Shown here: positions 56,002 through 64,000 of the stretch, in pieces
Numbering within the stretch: position 1 is the stretch's first letter
How the letters are laid out: every line of letters begins with the position of its first letter
Assembly (NCBI GenBank): GCA_029961055.1
Contig: JASBVM010000005.1
Span: 170,632 to 234,631 of the forward strand
Reading direction: 5' to 3'
Source: Bacillota bacterium
GTDB lineage: Bacteria > Bacillota > Sulfobacillia > JAIMAT01
DNA length: 64,000 nucleotides
Made by a program: the position numbers and the translations under genes
The notes under the pieces: model-generated
Seen by the model: the letters and a program-made list of their open reading frames with translations, nothing else
Told to the model about the DNA's origin: nothing
Databases searched by the model: none

Positions 56002-56601
56002 ATGCGATTCGGGGGTCTGCGCCTGGGCTGGGCCCTGACGGGCTCCCACCACACGGTCGCCCACGTCTTTCCGGTGATGGAGAGGCTCCGGGCCGAAGGG
56101 GCTGAGATCATCCCGATCCTCTCCCAGACCCTGGCCACCACGGCGACGCGCTACGGGGACCCGGAGACGTGGTTCAGCCGGGTGGAGGAGATCACCGGGC
56201 AAGCCCCGCTGACCACGATTCCGGAGGTGGAACCCTTCGGGCCCAACCGGACGCTGGATCTCCTGGCCGTGGTCCCCTGCACCGGCAACACGATGGCCAA
56301 GCTGGCCAACGCGATCAACGACACCGCCGTCACCATGGCGGTCAAGGCGCAGCTCCGGAACGGCCGCCCGGTGGTCCTGAGCATCACCACCAACGACGCC
56401 CTGGGGCTGAACGCGGTCAACCTGGGCAGGCTCCTGAACGCCAAGAACATCTATTTCGTCCCGTTCGGCCAGGACGATCCGCTCGCCAAGCCGAACTCGC
56501 TGGTGGCCCACCTCGACCTGGTGCCGGAGACCATCGAGGCGGCGCTGGCGGGGCGCCAGCTGCAGCCGCTCCTGCGCAGCTGGCCGGCGGGAGAGCGGTG
56601 A
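56002..56601 (+). CDS. dpaB: Dipicolinate synthase subunit B
   Basis: SpoVFB, flavoprotein-fold partner of DpaA. 199 residues, the usual length. LGWALTGSHHTV, PCTGNTMAKLANAINDTAVTMA and the PFGQDDPLAKPNSLVAHLDL segment match the family. ATG 56002 follows AAAGGGGG. Order dpaA-dpaB-asd-dapG-dapA is the same as in B. subtilis. Confidence 0.95.
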   Translation: MRFGGLRLGWALTGSHHTVAHVFPVMERLRAEGAEIIPILSQTLATTATRYGDPETWFSRVEEITGQAPLTTIPEVEPFGPNRTLDLLAVVPCTGNTMAKLANAINDTAVTMAVKAQLRNGRPVVLSITTNDALGLNAVNLGRLLNAKNIYFVPFGQDDPLAKPNSLVAHLDLVPETIEAALAGRQLQPLLRSWPAGER

Positions 56602-56621
56602 CGAGACGGGAGGTTTCGGAG

Positions 56622-57644
56622 TTGGAAGGAGTCCGGGTCGGGATCGTGGGCGCCACCGGGATGGTGGGCAGGACGCTGCTGGAGGTCCTGGAGGACCGCC
56701 GCTTCCCGGTGGGCGAGCTGCGGCCCATGGCGACCGAGCGCTCGGCCGGGCGGAGGGTCCGCTTCCGTGGCGAGGAGCTGGAGGTGGAGGAGGCGCTGCC
56801 CGAGCGCTTCGACGGGCTCGACCTGGTCTTCATCGCCGCCGGGGACGCGGCCAGCCGGGAGCTCGCCCCAGAGGCGGTCCGGCGCGGGGCGGTGGTGGTC
56901 GACAAGAGCAACGCCTTCCGCATGAGCGACGGGGTGCCGCTGGTGGTGCCCGAGGTCAACCCGGAGGCGGTGGCGGACCACCAGGGGATCCTGGCGAGCC
57001 CCAACTGTTCCACCATCCAGCTGGTGGTGGCGCTGGCGCCGCTCATCCGCGAGGCGGGCGTGGAGCGGGTCTGGGTTTCCACCTACCAGTCGGTCTCAGG
57101 CACCGGGCAGCAGGCGGTGGAAGAGCTGGAGCAGGAGGTGCGGGCCTGGCAGAGCGGGCGCCAGCCGGAGCGCTCCCCGTCGAGCCCCTACCTCCACCCC
57201 ATCGCCTTCAACCTCCTGCCCCACTGCGACCGGCCGGAGGAGGGCGGGTTCACCCGGGAGGAGATGAAGCTCCTGCGCGAGAGCCGGAAGATCCTGGGCC
57301 TGCCCGGGCTCCGGCTGAGCGCCACCGCCGTGCGCGTACCGGTCTTCGTGGGGCACGGCGAGTCGGTGGTCTTCCAGCCCAGCCGCCCCCTGTCCGCCGA
57401 CGAGGCGAGGGCACTGCTGGCGGAGGCGGCCGGCATCCGCCTGGCCGACGCGGTGGAGGCGGGGGAGTATCCGACGCCGCTGCAGGCGGCGGGGCGGGAC
57501 GAGGTCTGGGTGGGGCGGATCCGCCCCGACCTGGCGCTGGAAGGGGCCCTGGACCTCTGGATCGTGGCCGACAACCTGCGCAAGGGCGCGGCGACCAACG
57601 CCGTGCAGATCGCCGAGCTGCTCCTCGAGCGCGGGCAGCTCTGA
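56622..57644 (+). CDS. asd: Aspartate-semialdehyde dehydrogenase
   Basis: Reduces aspartyl phosphate to aspartate semialdehyde. 340 residues. VGIVGATGMVGRTLLEVLE (NADP), SNAFRM, SPNCSTIQLVVAL with catalytic Cys, STYQSVSGTGQQA and RVPVFVGHGE. TTG 56622 is chosen (GGGAGG 8 bp upstream); GTG 56598, overlapping the dpaB stop, would add 8 residues. Confidence 0.95.
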   Translation: MEGVRVGIVGATGMVGRTLLEVLEDRRFPVGELRPMATERSAGRRVRFRGEELEVEEALPERFDGLDLVFIAAGDAASRELAPEAVRRGAVVVDKSNAFRMSDGVPLVVPEVNPEAVADHQGILASPNCSTIQLVVALAPLIREAGVERVWVSTYQSVSGTGQQAVEELEQEVRAWQSGRQPERSPSSPYLHPIAFNLLPHCDRPEEGGFTREEMKLLRESRKILGLPGLRLSATAVRVPVFVGHGESVVFQPSRPLSADEARALLAEAAGIRLADAVEAGEYPTPLQAAGRDEVWVGRIRPDLALEGALDLWIVADNLRKGAATNAVQIAELLLERGQL

Positions 57645-57659
57645 CGGGAGGTCCCGCCC

Positions 57660-58928
57660 GTGCGCATCATCGTGCAAAAGTTCGGCGGCACCTCGGTCTC
57701 CGACAGCGAGCGCAGGGCGCACGTGGTCCAGCGGGTCCGCTCGGCCCTCTCCAAGGGGCTGCGACCCGTGGTGGTGGTTTCGGCGATGGGGCGGCGGGGT
57801 GATCCCTACGCCACCGACACGCTCCTCGACCAGATCCGCGCGGTGGAGCCGGAACCCGACCCCCGGGAGGAAGACCTGATGATCTCCTGCGGCGAGGTGA
57901 TCTCGGCGACCGTCCTGGCCGCCACCCTGCGCCGCGCGGGGGTCGGCCGGCCCGTCACCCTGACGGGCTGGCAGAGCGGCATCCTCACCGACCATCGCTT
58001 CGGCGACGCCCGCATCCTCCGGGTGGAGCCGACGCCGCTCCTGCAGCGACTGGAGCAGGGTCTGCTGCCCGTGGTCACCGGCTTTCAGGGGATCACCGAG
58101 GGGGGCGACGTGACCACGCTGGGGCGCGGCGGCAGCGACACCACGGCGGCGGCGCTGGGCGTGGCGCTCCACGCGGAAGAGGTGGAGATCTACTCGGACG
58201 TGGAGGGTGTCATGACCGCCGACCCGCGCATCGTCCCCGACGCGCGGACGCTCCACGTCCTCACCTACGAGGAAGTGTTGCAGATGGCCGACCTGGGCAG
58301 CCGCATCGTCCACCCGCGGGCGGTGGAGCTGGCGATGCAGGGGAGCGTGCCGCTGCGCATCCGGAGCACCTTCTCCGACGGTCCCGGCACGCTGATCACC
58401 CACGCGTTCGAGAGCGCCGGCGCCTGGGCCGACCTCTACGGCGGCCGGATCATCACCGGGGTGGCCCACATGACCGACATGTGCCTGGTCCAGGTGACGG
58501 GGAGCCCCCGGGAGGGCGACGGGGCGGGGGAGGGCCGGCTCGACTCGGGCGCCGTCAACCGGCGGATCTTCCGCCCCCTGGCCGAGGCGGGCGTCAGCGT
58601 CGACCTGATCAACGTCTCGCCCGACCGCCGTTCCTTCATCGTCCGCGAGGCGGACGCCGAGAAGACGCGAAAGATCCTGGAGCCCCAGGGCTTCGGGGTC
58701 TCGCTCCTGCACGGCTGCGCCAAGGTCTCGGTGGTCGGCGCGGGGATGCGGGGACTGCCGGGCGTCATGGCGCGGGTGGTGGAGGCGCTGGCCGAGCGCG
58801 GGATCGAGATCCTCCAGACCTCCGACTCCCACGTCACCATCTCCTGCCTGGTCCGGGGCGAGCAGATGGAGGAGGCCGTCCGGGCGCTCCACGAAGCCTT
58901 CGAGCTGGGCGAACGACCCAGGGTGTGA
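57660..58928 (+). CDS. dapG: Aspartate kinase (DapG type)
   Basis: First step of the aspartate pathway. 422 residues. QKFGGTSVSD, GRGGSDTTAAALG and EIYSDVEGVMTADPR in the kinase domain, then two ACT domains (LIRDVSPDRRSF-like and VSVVGAGMRGLPGVMARVVEAL). Position and length correspond to B. subtilis DapG, the diaminopimelate-responsive isozyme; effector specificity is inferred from synteny. GTG 57660. Confidence 0.93.
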   Translation: MRIIVQKFGGTSVSDSERRAHVVQRVRSALSKGLRPVVVVSAMGRRGDPYATDTLLDQIRAVEPEPDPREEDLMISCGEVISATVLAATLRRAGVGRPVTLTGWQSGILTDHRFGDARILRVEPTPLLQRLEQGLLPVVTGFQGITEGGDVTTLGRGGSDTTAAALGVALHAEEVEIYSDVEGVMTADPRIVPDARTLHVLTYEEVLQMADLGSRIVHPRAVELAMQGSVPLRIRSTFSDGPGTLITHAFESAGAWADLYGGRIITGVAHMTDMCLVQVTGSPREGDGAGEGRLDSGAVNRRIFRPLAEAGVSVDLINVSPDRRSFIVREADAEKTRKILEPQGFGVSLLHGCAKVSVVGAGMRGLPGVMARVVEALAERGIEILQTSDSHVTISCLVRGEQMEEAVRALHEAFELGERPRV

Positions 58929-58943
58929 AGCGGAGGGGAGAAG

Positions 58944-59840
58944 ATGGCCGCAGCGAGGTTGCCGGGTCGGGTGACGGTGGCGCTGGTCAGCCCCTTCGAC
59001 GGGCGGGGCGAGCTCGTGCCGGAACGGGCGGGCGAGCTGGCGCACCGGCTGCTGGAGGCGGGAGCGGACGGCTTCCTCATCGGGGGGAGCACGGCCGAGT
59101 CGCCCACCCTGTCCGACGAGGAGCTGGAGCGGCTGGTGGCGGCGGTGCGGGAGGCGATCGGCGGGCGGGCGCCCGTCTACGTGGGCACCGGCACCTACGA
59201 CACCCGCGCCAGCATCCGGCGGAGCCGGAAGGCCGAGGGCTGGGGGGCCGACGGGATCCTCCTGGTGACGCCCTACTACAACAAACCGCCCCAGGAAGGG
59301 CTCTACCGCCACTTCCGCAGCGTGGCGGAGGCGGTCTCGCTACCCGTCATGCTCTACAACGTCCCCGGGCGGACCGCCGTCAATCTGGCGCCGGAGACGG
59401 TGGTCCGGCTGGTGCGGGACGTGCCCAACATCGTGGCGCTCAAACAGGCCTCGGGCAACTTCGACGAGACGTCGGAGATCGTCCGCCGGACCGAGGGCCG
59501 CCTGGCCGTCTACAGCGGCGACGACTCGCTGACGCTTCCGATGCTGGCGGTGGGCGGTGTGGGCGTGATCAGCGTCTCGGGGCACCTGGTGCCCGGACGG
59601 CTGGCCGCCATGATCGACGCCTTCCGGCGCGGCGACGTGGAGGAGGCGCGGCGCATCCACCTGGAGCTCCTTCCCCTGCACAGGGCGCTCTTCGTCACCA
59701 CCAACCCCATCCCGGTCAAGTGGGCGCTGGAGCGGACGGGCTTCCCCGTGGGCGAGTGCCGGCCGCCGCTCGCCCCGCTCTCCGAGGGCGGGCAGGCGGT
59801 GGTGGAGGCGGCGCTGAGGGAGACCGGGCTGATCGCCTGA
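58944..59840 (+). CDS. dapA: 4-hydroxy-tetrahydrodipicolinate synthase
   Basis: Condenses pyruvate with aspartate semialdehyde; its product feeds both dapB and dipicolinate. 298 residues. GGSTAESPTL, TPYYNKPPQEG, YNVPGRTAVNL and Schiff-base Lys167 (VALKQASGN). Last gene of the dpa-dap cluster; a GC-rich inverted repeat lies shortly after it. Confidence 0.96.
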   Translation: MAAARLPGRVTVALVSPFDGRGELVPERAGELAHRLLEAGADGFLIGGSTAESPTLSDEELERLVAAVREAIGGRAPVYVGTGTYDTRASIRRSRKAEGWGADGILLVTPYYNKPPQEGLYRHFRSVAEAVSLPVMLYNVPGRTAVNLAPETVVRLVRDVPNIVALKQASGNFDETSEIVRRTEGRLAVYSGDDSLTLPMLAVGGVGVISVSGHLVPGRLAAMIDAFRRGDVEEARRIHLELLPLHRALFVTTNPIPVKWALERTGFPVGECRPPLAPLSEGGQAVVEAALRETGLIA

Positions 59841-59881
59841 GGCGCCGCCGGGGGCGTGTGCTGGCGGGCGGCCCCGCTTCC

Positions 59882-59911
59882 TTGTTGGGAGAGGGGGCGG
59901 GGCACTATAAT
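59882..59911 (+). promoter_or_regulatory. Sigma-A-type promoter of the RNase J gene
   Basis: TTGTTG (59882-59887), 18-bp spacer, perfect TATAAT (59906-59911). It is the only perfect -10 noticed in the window and precedes the RNase J reading frame by about 57 bp. Confidence 0.8.
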
Positions 59912-59968
59912 ACGGCGACGAGTTCGGGCGGACGGACCAATTTCATCACCAAGTGAGGTGGGGTCGGA

Positions 59969-61681
59969 ATAGCCAAAAGCCGACGGCCTCGCCACGGGCG
60001 TTCACGTGCCGGGAACGGCCCGGGCGAGCCGCTTAAGATCATCCCGTTGGGCGGCCTGGGCGAGATCGGGAAGAACATGACCGTCTTCGAGTACGGGGGC
60101 GACATCCTGATCGACGACGCGGGGCTCGCCTTCCCCGAGGACGAGATGCTGGGGATCGACCTGGTCATCCCCGACTTCACGTATCTGAAGGAGCACCGGG
60201 AGAAGGTACGCGGGCTGGTGATCACCCACGGTCACGAGGACCACGTGGGGGCGGTCCCCTACCTGCTGCGCGAGATCCCGGTCCCCGTCTTCGCCTCGCG
60301 CCTGGCGCTGGGTCTCATCGAAGAGAAGTTGGCGGAGCACCACATGCAGCTGCCCGAAGGCTCCCGGGTCTACTCGCCGGGGGAGCGGATCGCCTTCGGG
60401 GAGAGCTTCACCGTCGAGCCTTTCCGGGTCAACCACTCCATCCCCGACGCCTTCGGGCTGGCGATTCGCACGCCGGTGGGGACGGTGGTCCACACCGGCG
60501 ACTTCAAGATCGACCAGACGCCGGTGGACGGGCAGGTGGCCGACCTCCAGCGGATGGCCGAACTGGGCCGGGAGGGCGTCCTGCTGCTGATGTCCGACAG
60601 CACCAACGCCGAGCGCCCCGGCTATACGCCCTCGGAGAAGACGGTGGGCGTGACGCTGGAGCGGGCCATGGCCATGGCCAGCGGACGGGTGCTGGTGGCG
60701 ACCTTCGCCTCCAACGTCCATCGCATCCAGCAGGTGATCAGCGCCGCCGTCCGGCACCACCGGCACGTGGCCGTGGTGGGCCGCAGCATGGAGAACACGG
60801 TCCAGGTGGCGCTGGAGCTGGGTTACCTCGACGTCAAGCCCGGCACGCTGATCAGCGTCGAGGAGCTGAAGCGCTACAAGGGTCACCAGCTGGCCATCCT
60901 GACCACCGGCAGCCAGGGCGAGCCGCTCTCGGCGCTCACCCGCATGGCCACCGGCGACCACCGCTGGGTGGAGATCGTGCCCGGGGACACCGTCATCATC
61001 TCCGCCTCGCCCATCCCGGGCAACGAGACGATGATCTACCGGACCATCGACAACCTCTACCACCTGGGGGCCGACGTGATCTACGGGATCGACAACGGCG
61101 TCCACGTCTCGGGCCACGCCAGCCAGGAAGAGCTGAAGCTCGTCCTCAACCTGGTCCGGCCGCGCTACTTCCTGCCGGTCCACGGCGAGTGGCGCCACCT
61201 GATCCGGCACGGGCGCCTCGCCGAGAGCGTGGGCATCCCCAAGGAGAACGTGCTGATCGGCGAGAACGGCTCGGTCTTCGAGATCCGGCCGGACAGCGCC
61301 CGCATCAGCGGCAAGGTGACGGCCGGCGACATCCTCATCGACGGGCTGGGCGTGGGCGACGTGGGCTCCATCGTCCTCCGCGACAGGAAGCAGCTCTCCC
61401 AGGACGGCGTGCTGATCGTCGTGGTCACCATGGACCGCGAGAGCCACCAGGTGCGGGGCGGGCCGGACGTGGTCTCGCGCGGCTTCGTCTACGTGCGCGA
61501 GTCCGAGCCGCTGATGGAGGGGTTGAAGGAGCGCGTCCGCGAGGCGCTCCAGGCCTGCCAGGCGCAGGGGATCACGGAGTGGAACGGGATCAAGGCGGCC
61601 GTCCGCGACCAGGCCGGTCACTTCCTGTTCGAGCGGACGCACCGCCGGCCGATGATCCTGCCCATCATCGTGGAGGTGTGA
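59969..61681 (+). CDS. rnj: Ribonuclease J, apparent ATA start
   Basis: Metallo-beta-lactamase-fold endo/5'-3' exoribonuclease for mRNA decay and rRNA maturation. 570 residues from ATA 59969. LKIIPLGGLGEIGKNMTVFEY, HGHEDH (His87-His92), beta-CASP domain (SDSTNAERPGYTPSE, LVATFASNVHRIQ) and the C-terminal domain are present. No ATG, GTG or TTG lies between the in-frame stop at 59954-59956 and TTG 60047, which encodes the Leu of IIPLGGLGEIG and would delete the first strand. ATA 59969 gives MAKSRRPRHGR, typical of the family, and has GAGGTG (59955-59960) 8 bp upstream. Same position as rnjB in B. subtilis, after dapA. Confidence 0.92.
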   Translation: MAKSRRPRHGRSRAGNGPGEPLKIIPLGGLGEIGKNMTVFEYGGDILIDDAGLAFPEDEMLGIDLVIPDFTYLKEHREKVRGLVITHGHEDHVGAVPYLLREIPVPVFASRLALGLIEEKLAEHHMQLPEGSRVYSPGERIAFGESFTVEPFRVNHSIPDAFGLAIRTPVGTVVHTGDFKIDQTPVDGQVADLQRMAELGREGVLLLMSDSTNAERPGYTPSEKTVGVTLERAMAMASGRVLVATFASNVHRIQQVISAAVRHHRHVAVVGRSMENTVQVALELGYLDVKPGTLISVEELKRYKGHQLAILTTGSQGEPLSALTRMATGDHRWVEIVPGDTVIISASPIPGNETMIYRTIDNLYHLGADVIYGIDNGVHVSGHASQEELKLVLNLVRPRYFLPVHGEWRHLIRHGRLAESVGIPKENVLIGENGSVFEIRPDSARISGKVTAGDILIDGLGVGDVGSIVLRDRKQLSQDGVLIVVVTMDRESHQVRGGPDVVSRGFVYVRESEPLMEGLKERVREALQACQAQGITEWNGIKAAVRDQAGHFLFERTHRRPMILPIIVEV

Positions 61682-63186
61682 TCGCGAAGGGCGTCCTGCT
61701 CTCCGCCTTCGAACGCTACCGCGGGCTGATCGACGACTGGGAGGCCTTCGCCGAGACGGTGGCGCGGCCGCAGCCGGACGCCCTGCGGGCGAACCGGCTC
61801 CGCGTCGCGCCGGCGGAGCTGCGCGCCCGCCTGGAGGCGCGTGGCTTCCGCCTCCGTCCCTACCCGTGGGCGCCGGAGGTGATGCGGGTGGAGTCCGGAC
61901 CCTGCCCGCCCGGCTCCACCTTCGAGCACTGGCTCGGCCTCTTCTACCTCCAGGAAGCGGCCGCGGCCCTCCCCGTGGTCGCCCTCGACCCGCAGCCCGG
62001 CGAGCGGATCCTCGACCTGAGCGCCGCTCCGGGCGGGAAGACGACGCAGATCGCGGAGCGGGTGGGGCCGGCGGGCCTGGTGGTGGCCAACGAGGCCGAT
62101 CCCGCCCGGGCGGGCTGGCTCCTGGCCAACCTCGGCCGGATGGGCGTCACCTCGGTGGTGACGACGGTCACCGACGGGCGTCGCTTCCCCGGCGGCCTCG
62201 CCTTTGACCGGGTGCTGGTCGACGCGCCCTGCTCGGGCGAGGGGAACCTGCGGCGCGACAGCCAGGCCCGGAAGCCGGTCCGCCCCGGGCGGCGCCAGCA
62301 CCTGGCCTCGCTCCAGGAGGCGCTCCTGCGCCGGGCGCTGGAGCTGGTGCGGCCGGGTGGCGTCGTCGTCTATTCGACCTGCACCTTCGCGCCCGAGGAG
62401 GACGAGGCGGTGCTGGACGCGGTGCTCCGGGCCGCCCGGGGGGCGGTGGAGGCGGAGGAGCTACCGGCCGGTCTGCCGGGCGTAGAGGGAGCGGGGAGCT
62501 GGGAAGGGGTCGACTTCCTCCCGCAGGTTCGCCGGGCGCGCCGGCTCTACCCGCACCACCTGGACTCGGGCGGCATGTTCCTCGCCCGGTTGCGCCGGCT
62601 GGGCAGCCTCCCCTGGAGCGGCGGAGGGAGCTCCCCAGACGGTGGGCCGGACCGGGCGCTTCCGGAGGAGAGACCGGACGAGGCCGCCGCGGCCGAGATC
62701 GGGGAGTGGCTGGAGGAGCGCTTCGGCATCCCGGTCGCGGCCCTGCGGGGGCTGCACGTCTACCGCCGGGGGGTGCGGACCTGGCTCTCCTCGTCGCCGC
62801 AGCTCCCCGCCTGGCCGGAGCGGTGGACGGCGGGGCTGCCGCTCGCCCGCTGGACCGGGCGCCACTGGTGGCCGTCGGGTTTCGCCCTGCACCGGCTCGG
62901 GGGGCTGGCGAGCCGCCAGTGGGCGGAGCTGGACCGGGAGCGGTTGCGCGAGCTGCTGGAGGGACGGGGCCTCTCGCCCGAGGCTTCCGGCGTCACCCGG
63001 CCCCGGGAGGTGCCGCTGGAACGCGGGCTGGTCATCCTCCGCACCGGCGGCGCGGGGCTGGGGCTCGGCCGCTACGACGGGCATCTCCTCCACGCCAGCC
63101 TGGCCCGGGAGCGGGCCAAGCAGCTGCTGAGCTGTCTGGTGCAGCAGGGCGGCATGCCGGAAAGGGCGGACCCCGGGCTGGCGTGA
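61678..63186 (+). CDS. RsmB/RsmF-type rRNA (cytosine-C5)-methyltransferase
   Basis: SAM-dependent m5C methyltransferase of the NOL1/NOP2/Sun family. 502 residues. N-terminal RsmF-like region, DLSAAPGGKTTQIAE (SAM), VDAPCSGEGNLRRD and YSTCTFAPEEDE with the two catalytic cysteines, then a C-terminal PUA/NUSB-like RNA-binding part (about 330-500). Length and C-terminal domain resemble RsmF more than RsmB. GTG 61678 overlaps the RNase J stop by 4 bp. Confidence 0.9.
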   Translation: MIAKGVLLSAFERYRGLIDDWEAFAETVARPQPDALRANRLRVAPAELRARLEARGFRLRPYPWAPEVMRVESGPCPPGSTFEHWLGLFYLQEAAAALPVVALDPQPGERILDLSAAPGGKTTQIAERVGPAGLVVANEADPARAGWLLANLGRMGVTSVVTTVTDGRRFPGGLAFDRVLVDAPCSGEGNLRRDSQARKPVRPGRRQHLASLQEALLRRALELVRPGGVVVYSTCTFAPEEDEAVLDAVLRAARGAVEAEELPAGLPGVEGAGSWEGVDFLPQVRRARRLYPHHLDSGGMFLARLRRLGSLPWSGGGSSPDGGPDRALPEERPDEAAAAEIGEWLEERFGIPVAALRGLHVYRRGVRTWLSSSPQLPAWPERWTAGLPLARWTGRHWWPSGFALHRLGGLASRQWAELDRERLRELLEGRGLSPEASGVTRPREVPLERGLVILRTGGAGLGLGRYDGHLLHASLARERAKQLLSCLVQQGGMPERADPGLA

Positions 63187-63740
63187 AGGTCTGGAAGGAA
63201 ATGGCGGGGATCCGTTGGGGACCCTCCGCCGGGACGGCCTGGAGAGCGGACCGTGGCCGCGGTGCTGGTTCCGAAAGCGCGCCGGTGCCATCATCGCGTG
63301 CCGGGTGGGCCGTGACCCGCCGGAGGCCGATGTCCCGCCGATAGAGCCGTTCGATCTGCGGGCTCGAGCGCAGCTTCAGGCTTTCGCCGCGGAGCAGCAG
63401 CGCGATCGACGACACCGGTGATCACCCGGGACAGGTCCCTCTTGACTCCGCCGATCCCGGAGGCGCGGCGCCAGCTGGATCTGGTCGCGACCGACGGAGC
63501 AGGAATCGCAGGTCGCTGACCTTCCTACCATGCTCAAGAATTCCAGGTTGTTGAGTTGAACCGCGCCGAGCTGGCGGCGGAGGCGACGCGGCGCGGTCTT
63601 GTCTGATCCTTGTGCGAAGGGAGGCGGAGCCGGCGTGGCGGCCGGCCCGGCCTCCGGGTGAAGGGTCGCACCCCGGGGCAGCGAGGGCCACACTTCCCGC
63701 GCCCCTCACCGGGCCGCGGTGGCACCTCGGTTCTCCTGGC
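63187..63740. other. Stretch without a recognisable gene
   Basis: About 550 bp between the methyltransferase and the reverse-strand membrane gene. Short open frames exist on both strands but none has a recognisable domain, good start or family-like composition. Part of it (about 63500-63610) is locally less GC-rich. It may be decayed coding DNA; a fragment on the reverse strand near 63290-63415 reads like protein (SIALLLRGESLKLRSS) but cannot be assigned. Confidence 0.5.
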
Positions 63741-64000
63741 GGGCGACGGCGGGTCGGACGACCGACCGGAGGACGTGGGTGAAAGAGGTAGCCGGCCACC
63801 AGCGCCAGCCCGACGTAGGAGACGTAGAGCAGCGCCAGCGCCAAGCCGGCGTTGCTGCTGGTGACGAGCCAGCCGTTGACCGGCGCGAGGTATGCCTGGT
63901 CGCTGCCTTCCACGCCCAGCGCCTGCGGCACGAAGAAGAAGAGGACCGCGCCGGCCAGGACCAGGCCGCTCACCCAGCGGTAGGCCCGCAGGTCGTCGTC
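63422..64000 (-). CDS. Partial membrane protein at the right edge, unidentified
   Basis: Reverse-strand frame open at the window edge, so its N-terminus is outside. The visible upstream part has two strong hydrophobic segments (GLVLAGAVLFFFVPQALG and LALALLYVSYVGLALVAGYLF) separated by a polar loop with APVNGWLVTSSN. After HPRPPVG (about 63760) the frame turns Arg/Pro/Gly-rich and loses any protein-like pattern, so the real C-terminus may be shorter or the gene broken. Could be the end of a transporter; not identified. It is the only credible reverse-strand gene in the window. Confidence 0.45.
   Translation of the reverse strand, partial: DDDLRAYRWVSGLVLAGAVLFFFVPQALGVEGSDQAYLAPVNGWLVTSSNAGLALALLYVSYVGLALVAGYLFHPRPPVGRPTRRRPPGEPRCHRGPVRGAGSVALAAPGCDPSPGGRAGRHAGSASLRTRIRQDRAASPPPPARRGSTQQPGILEHGRKVSDLRFLLRRSRPDPAGAAPPGSAESRGTCPG

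Noticed and set aside
60047..60049. TTG 60047 as start of RNase J
   Set aside because: It would delete the first beta-strand of a conserved fold; this TTG encodes the Leu of IIPLGGLGEIG.

Overview
The window is a very GC-rich, almost entirely forward-strand stretch of a bacterial chromosome. Gene content and order are those of the Bacillota (Firmicutes): xerC-hslV-hslU next to topA, one flagellar operon from flgB to a FliA/WhiG-type sigma factor, rpsB-tsf-pyrH-frr-uppS-cdsA-dxr-rseP-ispG-proS-polC, rimP-nusA-ylxR-ylxQ-infB-rbfA/nrnA-truB-ribF-rpsO-pnp, and dapB-dpaA-dpaB-asd-dapG-dapA-RNase J. PolC, RNase J, YlxR, YlxQ, YlmC and dipicolinate synthase point to a spore-forming Gram-positive lineage. 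The extreme GC content and many GTG/TTG starts suggest a high-GC clostridial or deep-branching group such as Symbiobacteriales or Thermaerobacter relatives; the species cannot be named from sequence alone.

Layout. 1-4473: end of topA, then xerC and the HslVU protease. 4474-4925: a long leader holding a cyclic-di-GMP-I riboswitch and an intrinsic terminator ahead of flgB. 4926-25614: a compact motility operon (basal body, MS ring, C ring, export ATPase, hook, export gate, FlhF/FlhG, a PilZ protein and the motility sigma factor), largely with overlapping stops and starts. 25644-33912: rpsB promoter, translation factors, nucleotide, lipid and isoprenoid genes, ending at a clear terminator. 34013-40469: proS, an unusual polC and a sugar-nucleotide epimerase. 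40506-51915: the rimP-nusA-infB...pnp operon with its own promoter and leader hairpin. 52045-54160: VanW-like protein, dimeric dUTPase-like protein, YlmC/YmxH and a stress-type protein. 54270-59840: diaminopimelate and dipicolinate synthesis. 59882-63186: RNase J and an rRNA m5C methyltransferase. 63187-64000: no confident gene until the edge of a reverse-strand membrane protein.

How the parts fit. Cyclic-di-GMP appears to act at both ends of the motility operon: a riboswitch that can be drawn as an OFF switch before flgB, and a PilZ receptor with both binding motifs just before the sigma gene. The usual chemotaxis genes (cheY, cheBAWCD) are missing from their normal slots, FliM lacks its CheY-binding N-terminus and the FliY middle domain seems to have lost its phosphatase residues, so this operon looks wired to c-di-GMP rather than to CheY.

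Most notable: (1) PolC lacks the whole DnaQ-like proofreading exonuclease that normally interrupts its PHP domain, yet the PHP metal-binding residues all appear intact; (2) RbfA and NrnA are fused in one frame; (3) three genes (flhB, the vanW-like gene and the RNase J gene) have no ATG/GTG/TTG start where homology needs one, and CTG, CTG and ATA are the best candidates.
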